DNA of 64,000 bases from Anaeramoeba flamelloides. Taxonomy: Eukaryota; Metamonada; Anaeramoebidae. The notes under the pieces were generated by a model. It ran no database searches. It was not told where the DNA came from and worked only from the letters and a program-made list of their open reading frames with translations. The stretch's first letter is position 1; every line of letters begins with the position of its first letter. The stretch spans positions 1,364,001 through 1,428,000 of the forward strand of contig JANTQA010000032.1 in assembly GCA_027625915.1 (NCBI GenBank), in the 5' to 3' direction. Position numbers and translations under genes: made by a program. Below, piece by piece: positions 1 to 13,966 of the stretch.

Positions 1-708
1 ACAATTTTTATTCATTAACCCACATTCCCCAAGACTTATTTATAAAACTGAAGCAAAAATTTACCCTGTTAGAATAACAAATATAAAAGAAGAATCAAGT
101 TAATACAAAAATAAAAAAACCTTTCCTTTAGATGAATTAATTAATTATCTACCTTTTAGAGAAAAAAAAATTGAAAATATTAACGGGCAATCAAATAACT
201 TAAAAGAATTAGAAATTGAACTTGATAAATACCGAATTAATCAATTAGAAAATAGCTCATGTTGGACAGTCTAACAATATATAAAAATTATCTAAATTCA
301 AGGAAATATAAATGATCAACTAAGATATTTAAAATGGAAGGGTTCAACTTCAATTTTTAAACTTAAAAATTTTACAAATTATTTAAATATTTACTCTTAT
401 GTTATGAATAAAAATAAATCAAAAAATTAAGTGAGATATGTAAAAAAAATAAATAATTTAGATATCATTGAAGATTTGGACCATTTTCTATGGAATTGCT
501 CATACTATGAAAATAATCGTAATATCTGGATATCTGAATTAAAAAAAATTAATATATCTAATATATTAAAAAATAATAATATTTTCAATTTTATTACAAA
601 AAAAGATTCATTAAGTCTATTAGCCTTAGTGGATAATAAACTTATCTTGAAGTCTTTAATAAGATTCCTAAATAAAAATTTAGGAATTCGGGCACACAAG
701 AGGGGCTA
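1..708 (+). mobile_element. 3' tail of a decayed non-LTR (LINE) retrotransposon
   Basis: The best-preserved part is an open frame at 431-709. It carries the Cys/His-type C-terminal tail seen after LINE reverse transcriptases, with the phrase IIEDLDHFLWNCSYYENN. Just upstream another frame reads LSEICKKN, which supplies the usual Cys-x2-Cys half of that motif, so a frameshift separates the two halves. Further upstream, readable stretches such as QLRYLKWKGSTSIFKL are broken by TAA codons. The element is dead and cut by the window edge. Two more copies of the same tail lie near 15.3 and 59.0 kb. The assignment rests on the EDLDHFLW-type motif and on the three copies; the clade cannot be told. 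Confidence 0.6.
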
Positions 709-908
709 ATAACCCCTCCATTAAATAATAAAAAAAAAAATAAATAAAAAAATAGAATTTCATTTAAACTTTCTAAAAAAAATTATAATTTATTGAAGAG
801 CTCTAGTTTATTTAATTAATAACTTGTAAAAAACTAAAAAAAAAAAAAAAAAAATGAAAAATGATTTTAATAATTTTAATAGTATATTAATGAAAAAAAT
901 AATTGGGA

Positions 909-3900
909 TTATTTTTTTAATTCCTTTTCATTGTTTTTATTTAGAATTTCATTATTTTGATTAAGATCTTGGTTAAAATTTACGAGTAAATTATTAATTT
1001 TTAATTTCATATCTTGATCATTAATTACTAATAATTTATTTGATAAATTTTTAATCAAATTAGGAAATTCCTTTATCAATAGATTCTGAATTTTGTTATC
1101 GAATTGAACAATTATATTTAAGAAATCAACAACTCCAATAATATCAAAATTTTGTAATTGATTTTGATCTAAAATTGAACAAATATCATTTCCTAACCAA
1201 AATTTTAATAAGTTAATTAATTCATTATTATCCGTTAAAACCAATTTCATTATATATTCTATTATTTGTTTATAGGATTGATTTTGCAACAAAGAATAAT
1301 TAAAGTGTATTATATTATAAAAATGATCATTTATACCATTGTTTTCATCTTTTAATAATGATTTCAAATCTTTATCATTTATATAATTCTTAATTAAATT
1401 TAATAATATTTTGTAATATTTTGAAAGATGAATAGAATTTTCTTCTTGTAAAAACAACAAAATAAAATTGCATAGTTTAAATAATTGACTAAATTCCTTT
1501 TGATTTTTTTTTTCCAATTGAAATATTTTATTTATCATTCGATCTAAATATTGATGATAAAAATCTTTTTGAAATACAATTGGTTTTTTAAAATTAATTA
1601 ATTTAATATTTTTTATAAATTGTAAAAAGGAGTTTATTAATAATTGCTGTGTTTCTATTAAATTTAAATTTAAAATTGTTTCAAAAAATGTAAAAAATTG
1701 AATTGAAATTTGGATTATTTCATTATAAATTTCATCAAAATCTTCTTTTCTTCCACTCTTTTCATTGATGTTAACCAATTGGTTATCATTTTCATTTACA
1801 TTTTCATTTACATTTTCATTTACATTTTCATTTACATTTTCATTGCCAGTAACAGCACTTGGAATTAATAAAAGTAAATCTAGCAAATAACTAAATAAAT
1901 TATTCTTTAAAGACCAAAAATCTAAATGGTCATCTAAAACTTGAAGGAATGGGGACCCTTCTTTTATCAAATCTTTATCATTCATCCAATTAGTTAATTT
2001 AAATAAAATTTTTAATGTATTTAAAATATGTTTAAATTTATTGTTCATCAAATCAATTCTATTAAAAGTTTCATTTCTTATTTCAATATTAATCTTTGAA
2101 CTTTGAGGAATAATTAATTTCAAAGTTTCAATATCTTGTATGATTCTACCCGAGATCAAATTATGTAGTTTAATATCACAGAATATTAAAGCATCTGAAT
2201 CATTTTTCAATAACAAATCTAAGGTTTTTATGGTTTGCTGAGGGATTTTTTGAAAATATTTGATTAATTGTTCTTTATTTTTAAACCAGTCACGGATAAT
2301 CTGAGCTCGATAAGTTTGGTCTTGAATTAACAAATGAAAGATTTGGAATGTGGGTTTAACAAATTGATCCCATTTACTATATTCATTAGATTGGAAAGCA
2401 TTGAAAATGGCCAATTTCATCATTGAAGAATTTCTAAAATATTGAATAATTTTTTCACCATTTCTGGTTAAAAATAATAATATTTTAAAATATGATTGTA
2501 AATAATTTTGATTAAAATCTAAATTATTTTTTCTTAAATCAAAATTGAAATATAAATTTGTAATATTTTTTATAACATTTTCATCATTGATAACAATTTC
2601 AAAAGATTTATGATTTAAATTATACCAATAACCCCAAAATATAATTAATTGTTTTTTATTTAAATTATTTTCTATTTGTTGATTATTAATTTTAATAAAA
2701 AAATTAATAAAATGAATAAAATATTTATCAATTATTTCTATTAATTTACCAAGAATAATTTCAGACTTTGAATTATTAAAAAATTCAATCAAAACATTAA
2801 AATAATTAAATAATAAAAATGATTTTTCATGTTCATTTTCATTCTTATTTTCACCATCTTTATTATCATTTTTCCCATTCGTTGCTTTTGTCTTGTTATT
2901 ATTCACAATTCTGTTATACCCCAAATAATTATTTAAATCAATTTCTTTAATTTTAGAAAAAATATTTTCAAATAAAGTAATTAATTGATCAAATAAATTC
3001 AATTCAAAAGAAATTTTTATTAAAATTTTTAAGAAATTTTTTATTGCTTTCGTAATTAAATATTTTTCATTTCTCAAGTATTTATCAACCCAATTATTGT
3101 TTACCACCTTTGATTCTTTATTATCTTTATTATCATCATTACAGTCACTATTATTATTAATTAAATCAAATAATTTTATTATTATTAAAGGGTTATTTGT
3201 TATTAAATCACTTAGAGAATCTATTGAATTAATCGTGGCCCTTTCATACATTGAATTTTTATTTATTACATCAATTAACAAATGTAATATTTCATCTATT
3301 AATTGTGTTTGCTCTTCACCGCCCCCCTCTTTTTCTTTTTCCTTTACCTTTTCTTTCCCACCTTCTTGTTCCTCCCTCTTTCCCCTTTTCTTCAAATCGC
3401 CCTTTGCATGTTTTTCTTGTAAACTTAAATTACAAAAAATTGCATTAAAATAAGAAAACAAACCCTTTAATTGGTAATGCTCAGATTTATCTATTAAATT
3501 AATTAATAATAAGCTAACGGGCTTTAAAAATTGCTTTTTAAATCTTAATAAAATCGTCAAAATTTTTAATAAATTGTCAGATAATAAAGGATTGCCTAAA
3601 TTTTTTTGTAAGAATTTAGTATTGAAAATCATATATTCATCTAATTTGCTCAATTGGTAATCATTAGAATTAATCAAAATGTTTTCAATTAAAAAGGTAA
3701 TTATTTCAATTGCAATTTGAATTTCAACAAAATAATATTTTTCTGGCAATTTATTAAAATTAATTATTTTTTCATTAAATTTCATTGGTGAATCACCTGC
3801 TAAAATAAAGCTAATTAACAGAGAAACAATATTTAGATTAAAGAAATAGTTTGCAACCAATTTATTTGATTTAATAACTTCTAAGAAAAATTGGAAATAT

Positions 3901-6187
3901 TCAGTAAAAGTTCTCCAAAACTTGAAAATAATTGATAAAAATGAATAAAATTTATTAATAAATAAAATAATTTTTGAATTATTACCATTGTCATTGTCAT
4001 TGTCATTGTTGTTATTATTATTTTTATTCAACAATATCTGATTTGGTAACTCTTTAATTATTATAAAATAAAACTTTTTTAAAAATTCTTTTTTTTCAAA
4101 TTCTTTTCCCATTATTTCGATCAAATTAACATCATTTTGGAAATTTAATTTATTTTTTACCTCATTTATATTTCGTATAATATTTTTTTTAATTGACTCA
4201 TTATCCAATTCAATATTTAATACCAATTTAAAAACATTTAAAATTATTTTACTAAATTCACCTCTTAATTTCTTGATTTTATTTTTCAAAAAAATATCAC
4301 TAATTAATTGATTATTTTCAGAATAAAATTCATTTATTAACCAAATAGAATTTTCTTTTGTATTTAAATCATTAGATAATTTATTAATCCATTGATCAAT
4401 ATCCATATTAATTGTGTCAGATCTAGATAATATTTTCATTATAAATTGGATCAATAATTTATTTGAAATAATTTTACTTTTTTGAATTAATTCCTGATTG
4501 TTATTGCTATTATTAAATTTTATTGAAATGACTTGATCAATAAAGTGGAAATATTGCTTATTAAATACTTTCTTAGTAATTTGATAATTAGTATTATCTT
4601 GTAATATTTCATTTAATAATATTAAAGAAGATTTTGATAATTTATTGTTATTAGTTATAGTTTTGGGAATAATTGCTTTATTATCATTATCATTCTGATT
4701 ATCCACAGTATTGGGAAAGGTGTCTACACGTTTATAAAACAGCATGTATGCAGAACGTATTTTTTCATAACCAAAAAATGCAGAAGAATAATTATTTTTC
4801 CCAACAGAATTAATATTAATTCCCTTTTTTTTCCCACCAAAACATTCATTCGGAATATCATCTGGATTAAATTTTGTCACATAAGAATCATCAAATCTAT
4901 GCCATGTGGGATTTTTAATAATTTCATTTTTTCTATTAATTACTTCTTTAATAAAAGAATAATAATGACCAGATAAAGCAGACCCTCTATGAACTATAAC
5001 ACCTACTAATTCATAATCATAACATTTTTTTTTTTTTTTTTTTTCTTTTTCATTGTCACTATCATCATCATCGTCGTCATCATTGTCTTCATTATTATTA
5101 TTATTGTCATTATTTTTATCAATACCTTCCTTTGTATATTTATAAATATTTAATTTCATTGGAAATTCAAAATAATCATTTATTTTATATCTTCGCATTG
5201 TATTAAAATCATATTCGAATCGCTTTAAATGGAAAATTAAATTCTTTGGATTCTCATTTATACAACTTCTTTTTATTGCATCAACCTTTTTCCCCAATTG
5301 CTCAGAAAAGTATTGATTATCGCCTGTTAACATATCACCTTGGATATAATGATCTAATGATTCATAAATATTATTTTTTTTGGAAATCTCCAAAGAAATT
5401 GAATAAAATTTTTCAAAGCTCTCTGAAAAATGTGGTTCATTGATTCCAATTATTTGATTAACAAAATTCCCTTCAAAAACTTGGTTAAATAAATTATTTT
5501 TATTTTTTAATTTTAAATTTTCTTCAATTTTCGAAAACAAACTAGTAAAAAATTCATAAACATCCATTTGGATTCTAGGATTTAACGAATTCCCTTCCCA
5601 ATCTTTAAATACTTTACAAAAATTATTAGTTGACGCACCATATCTATTAGATTTTAATAATTCTGCAAATATTTTTTGTAATTGATAAATAATATCATTA
5701 TTGTTTTTTAATTCCAAAGAATTAGCTGCATTTTCGTTCTCATTTTCACGATTATTATTATTTCCGTTATTATTATTATTATTATTATTACCATTTAATA
5801 GTTCTATTGAAAACAATTTGTTTCTAAATTCTGGTGTATGAAATAATTGTTCTAATAAAGAATTTAAAAAGCAAGTGGCACCTAAATTTCTCAACCCTAT
5901 ATAATCGATTGACTCCTTATTTTGATTAAAATTTTCCATTCTAGTATGGAAATATGATTCTTTTGGTGCCTGAATAATTTTTTGAAAATTAAAAAATAAA
6001 TTACCAATTATTAAATAATTTTGTGGGCAATTTTTAATTAATTCAAAGATTAAGGAATATACAACATTTATTGATTTTTTAGTTTTACATTTTGGTAATA
6101 ATTTTTCACCGACTTTATTACTGACTGGAATTTCAAATAAACATTTATTAAACAAGTAATTTAATAAATCATCGTCATCATCATTAA

Positions 6188-6236
<49 letters not shown>

Positions 6237-9200
6237 TATATTTATATTAATTTTTTTTGTTTTAAATTCAATATTATGATAACATAGAGTATGAATTAAT
6301 TTTAAATAACCCAATAAAGTTTCATCTGAAATTGAATTAAATTCAGAATTTAAATCTTCAACAATTGGCCTTTTAACAACCATTTCAATAATTTGATCAA
6401 AAAGGGTTTCAAAATTAAAATCAATTTGAATATTAAATTTAAATTTATAATTAATAAGAATAGAAAAAAAATTTAAAAATTCTCCATAAAAATTATTTGT
6501 ATCATTTAAAATCTTGTTTTTATTTTCTTGCCATAATTTGATCATTAAATTTAATAACAATTTAATCAACATATTAACTTTTGGATTTTCTAAATTTTTG
6601 TTATTTTTATTATAAATATTTATTCGTAATTGTTGAACTAAACAAATTTCTTTTAACCCATTAATAATATTTTTAGAAATTATATTAAACTTACAATCAA
6701 TTAAAGTTAATTTTAGCCAATTTTTTAAATTAGAATAATTCAATATTTCTTTATTCCATTCATTACCAATTGATTGAATATTGGTTGAAATGCCACCTAT
6801 AATTAAAAACATACTATTACGTATTACAACTATATTTTCTTGAATTGATTTTACATTATTATCTTGGCTTGAATTTTTGATCAATTCAAATAAAATTTCA
6901 ACGAATTTTTTTATTGAAATTTCTTTAATATTGATATTTGGATTAAAAAACAATTTTCGATTTAATTTAATTTTTAAAAATTTTGGTAATTTCTCATTAT
7001 AATGAATTTCATTTTTGTTTTGTTTTATTTTGTTACCATTATCATTATCATTACCATTACCATTATTATTATCATTATCGTTACCGTTATTATTATTATC
7101 ATTATTTTCATTATTATTTTCATTTACATTTTCGATTTCAATTTCATTATTTTCAATTTCAATTTCAATTTCCATTTCATTTTTATTGCTTTCTTCATCT
7201 TTATCATCCTTGGGATCTTGCTGATCATTGTCATTATTTAAATAAATTAAATTATTATTAACACTTTCCAAATTAATTGATATTGTCGAAATTAAATTTA
7301 ATATTAACCCCAAGGCCTGCTTTTCAATAGATTTATTGTTATTGTTATTTGATTTATTATAAATATTTAATAAGATTTTAATTAAATGTTCTACTCCACC
7401 CCTTTCAATGAAATTATTTATCCATGTAGCATTCTTTTCCTTATTTTCATTGTTATTTAAAATGTTTGAAATTACTTGGATATTATAAACTAAATTAAAT
7501 ACTAAATTGGGATTTAAATAATTTTCCCAATCAATTATAATTTTTTCTTCTGTTATCATTTCAGTTTTTCCAGTTTTATTTGAATCAAATAAATTAGTAA
7601 ATTTTTTTAATAATTTTTTATTCGTTGGCATCATCATCAATAGTTTCCATATCTTTTCAACAATTAATTCTGAATTTGAGCAATCTTTTAATAATTGGAA
7701 AAGATCTTTAAAATATAATATCATTAAATAACTTGGTACAACTTTGTTTGGTATTAAATTATTAACGTTACTTTTTGAATTATTATTAATATCTTTATTC
7801 TCCACGTTTTTTTGTGATAGATTTAATTCAATATCAGTAAATGGTTTACAAACTAAAATATTTGTACCCTCGTTAATACCAATTCGACTTAAAATTCGAG
7901 AATGCTTTTCATGCAGTTTGCTTATTTTAATACAGCTAAGTCTGAATTCATCGACTTTTTTTTCAATTTTCTCTGCAATTTTTTTTTTCAAATTAACAAC
8001 CAATTCATGCGCATCAATTATTAATTCCTTTTGATCAAGAAATCCTGTATATTGCTGTAATAAATTTGTATAATAAATTTTAATAGGAAATGATCTATTA
8101 ATTTTAGAATGTCTTTTAAATTGAAAATTTTGCGGAATCCAATTTTTTTCAATTTCATTAATAAATCTTAAGAGAATGATTAATGTTCGTTCAATTAATT
8201 CATAATTGATCATTCCTCCCAATTCCTTTTCTTCTTCATTTTCAATTTCAATTTTTTTTTCATTTTTTTCATTTTCTTTTTCATTTTTTTGGAATTGCCC
8301 TTTAATTTCATTAAAGCATCTTTGTAAAAATTGTCTACGTGATTTGGAGTTATAGTTCTTTAAAATTTTTTCATCAAAATTTTGAAATTTTAATAAATAA
8401 TTTATAGACAAATTAGTAACTTGAGGATCTTTTGAATGACAACAAATTTCCCAAAGTTTTTTAAATCCTAAAATTTTTGATAAATGATATGTTTTTACAT
8501 AAAAATTTTCAAAATTTTTAGTAATGATTTTTCGATCAAAATTAGTCCAATGTGAAAAATGTCTAAAGATTGTAAAAGACAATTTATTAAATTTTGGGAT
8601 TTCCCATTTTTGAATTTTGAGTAATAATTTTTTATCCACAGTATATTTTGTTGGATAATTCATTATCCAGTTTAAAAAATATTCTTTTTCTTCTTCAAAT
8701 AATGAATTTTCTACTAATAAATTCCATAACTTGAGTACATGCTTTTCGTTTAAATAAATGTTTGAAGAAAACGATTTGAATTTTTTTAAAAATTCCAAAT
8801 GAATTATTAAATGTTCTAAATAACTAATATTTTCTAAAAAAATATAATCTATCCATCTATTAATTTTATTATTTTTAATTTGTGTTTTTATTATTTTTCT
8901 TTTCTCTTGGACTTTTTCACTATCCTGTTCGTTTTCCTTTTCCTTTTCGATTTCTATTTCCTTTTCCTTTTCCTTTTCTTCTTCTATTCCCATTTTTTGC
9001 TCTGATACTTTTTTTTTTGAATTATCTTGTTGTTCTGTATCTTCATTTAATAGGTATGAAGAAGGTGGCGTATTTAAATCAATTTGGTTAGCTTCAATAA
9101 CTTTTTTAACATTCATTTTGTATTTATGTAAGCTTTTAATAATTAATTCCTGTATTTGATACTCTTTTTCTAAACTTTCACTAATTTCACTTTTAGTAGT

Positions 9201-12200
9201 AGTTTTAGAATTATAAACTGTTTTTGTAATGAATGTATCAATGATTTTTGAAAATAATGGCAAAATTAAATATACATTAAAGCATTTGGTTAATGACTTA
9301 ATTAATGCCTTTAGAGTATGCTTTTTTAGTTGTTTTGGAATTGTTGAATGAGAAAACAGCTTTTCCATTGTTTCTCTTAATAAAATTCTTGTGCTGTATT
9401 CAATTTTTTTATTATTAATTAAAACCCATAATTTATTAATCGGCTTCCAATTTTTGGAGATAGTTCCCAAGGAAAAATCTTGTATAAATTTAATTATTGA
9501 AGAATCGACTTGCTTGATCTTTGCTATTTTAGTTTCGTAAATATACAACGCCAATTCTTGATCAAGTGTTGAAGAAATCGAGCCTATAACTTCATAAATA
9601 ATTTCAACTAAAGATTTATGTAGTCCTATAGTTTTTTTTTTAAAAAAATTAAGATTTAAAAAAAGTAGATTTAAAATTATTACTCGTCAAAATTGTTAAT
9701 GATTAGAGCTCTTGGCATTATTCCTTTTTTTATTTTCTAATAAACATCAATTTTACTCATACGACAAAAAATGGAATTATAATAAAGATTCTCTATTGAA
9801 ATTTCAAATAAATTATTCTGGAATTTTCCAATGAGCAAATAAAAACTTGTACTTCAAGATCCAAAATCTCGTTTTATCAAATTGGATGAAAAATCCCAAA
9901 GATATTCACAAAATTATTTGAAAATGAAAATTTAGAGATTTTGATTGAGCTCTTTCTTGTTGTGTTTTTGAGTTACAATTGTTGTTTTTTTTTTTAATAT
10001 GAATCTAACAGTAAATGTCATATCATTGAAATCATGTAATAATCTAGATTAGTTATACTTTTAAGTTTTATAAAGATAAATTGGGTAAATTTTTATGTTT
10101 TTTTTTTTTTTTTGATTCATCTTTTTTCATTTTTCATAACAAATTTTAAAACTAATTAATAACCCTTTTAATTTAAAAAGAAATTTATTTGATGATTGGA
10201 TATTTAATTCAATGTAAAAGTGCTCAATTGAGTAAAACCAAAACAAAGCAATGACGCCTTTTTTTGCTTAAAGATATGAAACAGATTAACCTTTTTTAAA
10301 GCAAAAGGTTTTTCGAAAGCAACGCCATTTTCAAAAAATGAAAAAGTCAAAGAAAATGTAAAGAATTAACAATCATAAAGATAAATAAAAGAGAATTCAT
10401 CAGAATTTTTAATTCCTATCAAATATTACCGAAAATACCCGAAAATTGAAACTACTCTAAAATTTTTTTAACAACTTAAAAACACTTTTTAAAGAACTTT
10501 TAAGAAACGGTATTGTTCAGAGATTAACTTTTATGGTAAAGTAACAATTTTCCTTTTCAAGACAATATATATTTTTTTGTTGAAAAACACAAAATGCGAA
10601 AAATTGCAAATTTTGGGGAAATAGTATTCAACCCATTTTGTGTGAAAGGAATAAGTAGCCTGAGATGTCTATAACGTTTCTGATTATTGCTAAATGGTAT
10701 TAACAAATAGGAGAAAATTTCTTTATAAAGAAAATTTCTAATTGTGTATCATTGCTCATAATTTTGTAATCTTAAACACAATCCAATAATAACAAAGTAA
10801 TATCTAATTGTGCATACATATACATACCCTACACAAGGTGACCCAAGCCAAACTTGATTCAACTTCCCATTTCATAAAAGGAACTGGTTTAACCAAAACA
10901 TACTAACACACACCATACCAAACCTAACACAGCCCATACCAATACCCTAACCTACATATACACTTTCCCTAATAAGTACCAACAATTACTCAAATATACT
11001 CAAAAGGTTCCAAAAACTTCTCAAAGAGCTTAAAGTAGAAAATTCAAAAAAAATATATATATATTGTCTTTAAAAGGAAAATTGTTACTTTACCATAAAA
11101 GTTAATCTCTGAACAATACCGTTTCTTAAAAGTTCTTCAAAAGGTGTTTTTAAGTTGTTAAAAAAAATTTAGAGTAGTTTCAATTTTCTGGTATTTTCGG
11201 GAATATTTCAAACACCCAAATTTTTATATAGAACTTTTGAACACACCAATAAAAAATAACTGAAAGTTGAAACAGAACACAGTATAACAAAAAAAACAAT
11301 TTTTAAATTTTCATTTTTATCACAAAGAAAAATGAAAATGAGATTTCTCTTTCAAGTTAAAGGGCGCCCTTTTTAATCCTTATTATTATTTTTAATTGTT
11401 AACATTTTTAAAGAAACTAATTTAAATAATAACTAACAAGACACTAAATGTATTTTTAATTTTATTGCTCATAAGATAAAATATTAAGAAAGAAATTTAC
11501 TTGATTAAAAAATCAATGTGTCCAAATTTTGAAAAAAGAGTTTCAAAACATCAATATATTTTTCATTTTTTAATAATTTGTGGATTACATCCCATTGGTT
11601 TTCTTTTTTTATTTTTATAATAAAGAAGGTATATTATTTCTTTGATTTCTTTTGGTATTAATATTTAAAAATTAGAGATTTTGTTTTTGTGTGTGGTTCT
11701 TCATTGGAAAGATAAAAGCTCTCAGTTAAATTTTTAGAACAAAAACACAATTAAATTTATAAGAATTTATTTCTTTTTAAAATATTTAATTATTTGTTTA
11801 AAAAATAGAATAATACACAAGCGTAAAACGAATATTTCTATTTTTTCAGAAAACAAAAAATATATTTTTGTAAACAATATCATTCTCTTATAATATATTT
11901 TCAAAGGTTCTGTAATGATTAATCTTTACTATTACTTTTCCAATTATTCAAAACTTATTACTTTTACTTGTTATGAAGTGTTCTTTTGAATTTTAAATCA
12001 TGAATAAAGCAAATAATAAAAATATAAATTAAATGAGCAAAGTAAAATGAAAAAATAATTAATTACCATTTGCAGATTCAAAAAGGCTATCTATTAATTC
12101 TTTTGTTAACTTATTGTTTCTACCTAAAAATTTTAATATCGGTATTGATCTTTGAATAACCTGAGGATGCATTGAATCGCCAAAAATTTCTTCTATGATT

Positions 12201-13966
12201 TTACGATTTTGGATCCAAAATATCAACACGCTATTTAAAGTTTTTTATTCATTAATTCATAACAAATAATATTAATGAAGAAAGAAAGGAAAATAAAGGA
12301 AAGAGAGGAGAGGAGAGGAGAGGAAAAGAAAAGAAAAGGAAAAAAGAAAAGAAAGAAAAGAAAGAAAGAAAGAAAGAAAGGAGAAAAGGAAATGAAAAGA
12401 AAGAAATGAAAAGAAAGAAAGGAAAAGGAAACAAAAAAAAAAAAAAAAGAATGAAATTTTAATTTGAATGTTAAATAGATGTATGGATGTAAAAAAAAAA
12501 ATAAAATACAATAAAAAAAAGACAAAAATTAATTTTATACTCATCTGAATACCAATAATAATGAACTGGAATTTTTTGACTAGAGAAATGAGAATTAATA
12601 TTTTTAGAATAATATATATTATTTAAAATACTGTTTAACCAATTTAAAGCATTAATTTTCATTTCGAGTTTTGGAGAAAAAAACAGCATATAAATTAATT
12701 CCAAAGTAAATTGCTCCTTTATTATCATAGCTTCTTTTGGGTGTAAAATGTTAATAACCTTTGTGGTAGTATTAATGAGGTCCTTCAAGTCTTCATTTTT
12801 TTCCTTTTTCAGCTGATGGTAATCCATAAACAGTATCCTATCCAAGATTAATTTTAGCATGGGGATAATTTGGCGAATTAGATCATGGTTCAAGAACATA
12901 CTAATTTTTTGAATTGGCTTTAACAATTTAAAAGTTGTTATCCCATGGATTTGATGGTTTTGTGATAAGCAATGTGTAAAAAAATGGTTAAAGCCTCCAA
13001 TTTTGTGAAACAATCTAATATTTTGGGTAAAATAATTTTCTTTAACATTTTCTTTGATTGGGTTTAGAATGGAAAATTCTTGGGGGATGTCATATTCAAT
13101 TCTGTCCGTTTCAATGTTCCTAATGACTTTCTCAACAAGGTGCCGAACAAACGTTGAAGAAAATTTTCTTGGATTGTTAAAAGTCACATTTTCTTCAAAA
13201 TTATTTAGTTGCCAAAAATCTAAAGACTTTTTGTTTTGTTCTGTTTCTGTTTCAATTTTTTCGTGTTTATTGCTCTTTATGAAATTTGAAATGGAAGCAT
13301 ATTTTGGTAAATTGATGAGTGGCTCTTTTTCATTTGTTTCTAATTGAGACACACCTTCTTCTTTGATTGGTTCGTTCTCGCTAGTGCCTGTGGTGGTCGT
13401 TGTGGTTGTTGTCGTCGTGATCGTTGAAATTGTTGTTGAATTGCTTTGCTTAATTTTTTTTATTGTTGTTGAGGTGATCGTTGTTGAGGTTGGTAAGTAT
13501 TTGGAATAAAAGCTATCCTTGACAGGGGTTCTTAAGAGTCTTGAAAAGATATCTAAGATTTTTTGGTGCTCTTCATTTAGCTTGCATGCAACCAAAAATA
13601 ATGCAAATTGGAAATATTGGTTAATTCGATCCGCATACTTGGGATCAAAATCGACCCGAAATAATAAATAAAGCACAGTCTCATAGATTACCTTATTTAA
13701 AAAATAATCTGCCTTGTCTGGTTCGAGTGTGTTTTCTAAGAAAGACTCAATGTCTTGTTCTAATTCAGCTAGGTGCTTTGTTGGATTTGATCCTAATTTG
13801 TTCAATTGTTTCGAAGAGAAAGTAATTCGCAAAGAGAAATAGTGAGAAAAAAATTTAAAAAGAAAACACATTCTTGAATGAAAAAAAATTGGAAATTAAG
13901 ATCCTGCTTACCATTTTTAATATTTTTTAAGATTTCAAAATAATGTTTTTCAAATGGCTTTGACAT
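909..13966 (-). CDS. giant ubiquitin-specific protease, USP34/USP9X (puf) type, four exons
   Basis: This cysteine protease removes ubiquitin from proteins. Proposed exons are 13966-13912, 13792-12541, 12230-12067 and 9625-909; phases match and the sum is 10188 bases (3395 aa). The catalytic domain spans roughly residues 1735-2130: Cys box GLRNLGATCFLNSLLEQLF (Cys near 1742), His box GHYYSFIKE (His near 2044) and the final SAYMLFYKR strand. Around it lie long helical-repeat-like regions as in USP34 and USP9X. The 164-base exon encodes EEIFGDSMHPQ, close to a conserved N-terminal segment of these proteins, and this is the best proof that both large frames are one gene. Family members run about 2500-3550 aa. 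Asn runs, KEKE tracts and a four-residue NENV tandem repeat interrupt the chain. The start ATG at 13964-13966 and the first intron are the least certain parts. Ubiquitin peptidase activity is inferred from intact motifs. Confidence 0.9.
1785..1850 (-). repeat. 12-base tandem repeat coding (NENV)n
   Basis: About five copies of the 12-base unit CATTTTCATTTA lie in frame in the USP gene and code for a repeated Asn-Glu-Asn-Val. The unit keeps the reading frame whatever the copy number, so length variation between strains is likely. Confidence 0.85.
6190..6237 (-). repeat. ATT microsatellite coding a polyasparagine run
   Basis: A nearly uninterrupted ATT/AAT triplet run in the USP gene encodes Asn residues, followed by a short Asp run. 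Similar but shorter Asn runs lie at about 5755-5795 and 7030-7130. Confidence 0.9.
10421..11212. mobile_element. foldback DNA element with ~160-base inverted arms, in USP intron
   Basis: Bases 10421-10580 and 11050-11212 are inverted copies of each other, differing at only a few places by eye. The outer ends read AAATATTACCGAAAATACCC on the left and the reverse complement of nearly the same on the right. The arms enclose about 470 bases with no coding frame; part of this core (10820-10990) is rich in C and A and poor in G on the plus strand. No transposase is present, so this is a MITE-like or foldback element. Exact ends and target duplication are unclear. It sits wholly inside the 2.4 kb intron 9626-12066. 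Confidence 0.75.
12285..12445 (+). repeat. purine-only tract (GGAGA / AAAGA repeats)
   Basis: About 150 bases consist almost only of A and G, from GAGGAGAGGAGAGGAG into repeated GAAAGAAAGAAAG and a poly-A run. The tract fills much of the 310-base first long-exon intron of the USP gene (12231-12540). On the gene's sense strand it is a polypyrimidine tract leading up to the acceptor side. Several open frames here are artefacts of this composition. Confidence 0.85.

Noticed and set aside
1-430. Reading TAA as glutamine, to make the LINE tail and other traces open
   Set aside because: The host genes end at TAA and avoid it inside kilobases of frame, so reassignment is excluded; C-to-T decay of Gln codons explains the look.
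6983-7261. Overlapping plus-strand frames rich in Tyr, His, Ile or Leu
   Set aside because: They are the antisense shadow of Asn/Asp repeats in the USP gene.
12235-12544. Phe/Leu/Ser-only minus frames
   Set aside because: They arise from the purine tract in the USP intron; the conserved part of the protein ends at the donor at 12541.
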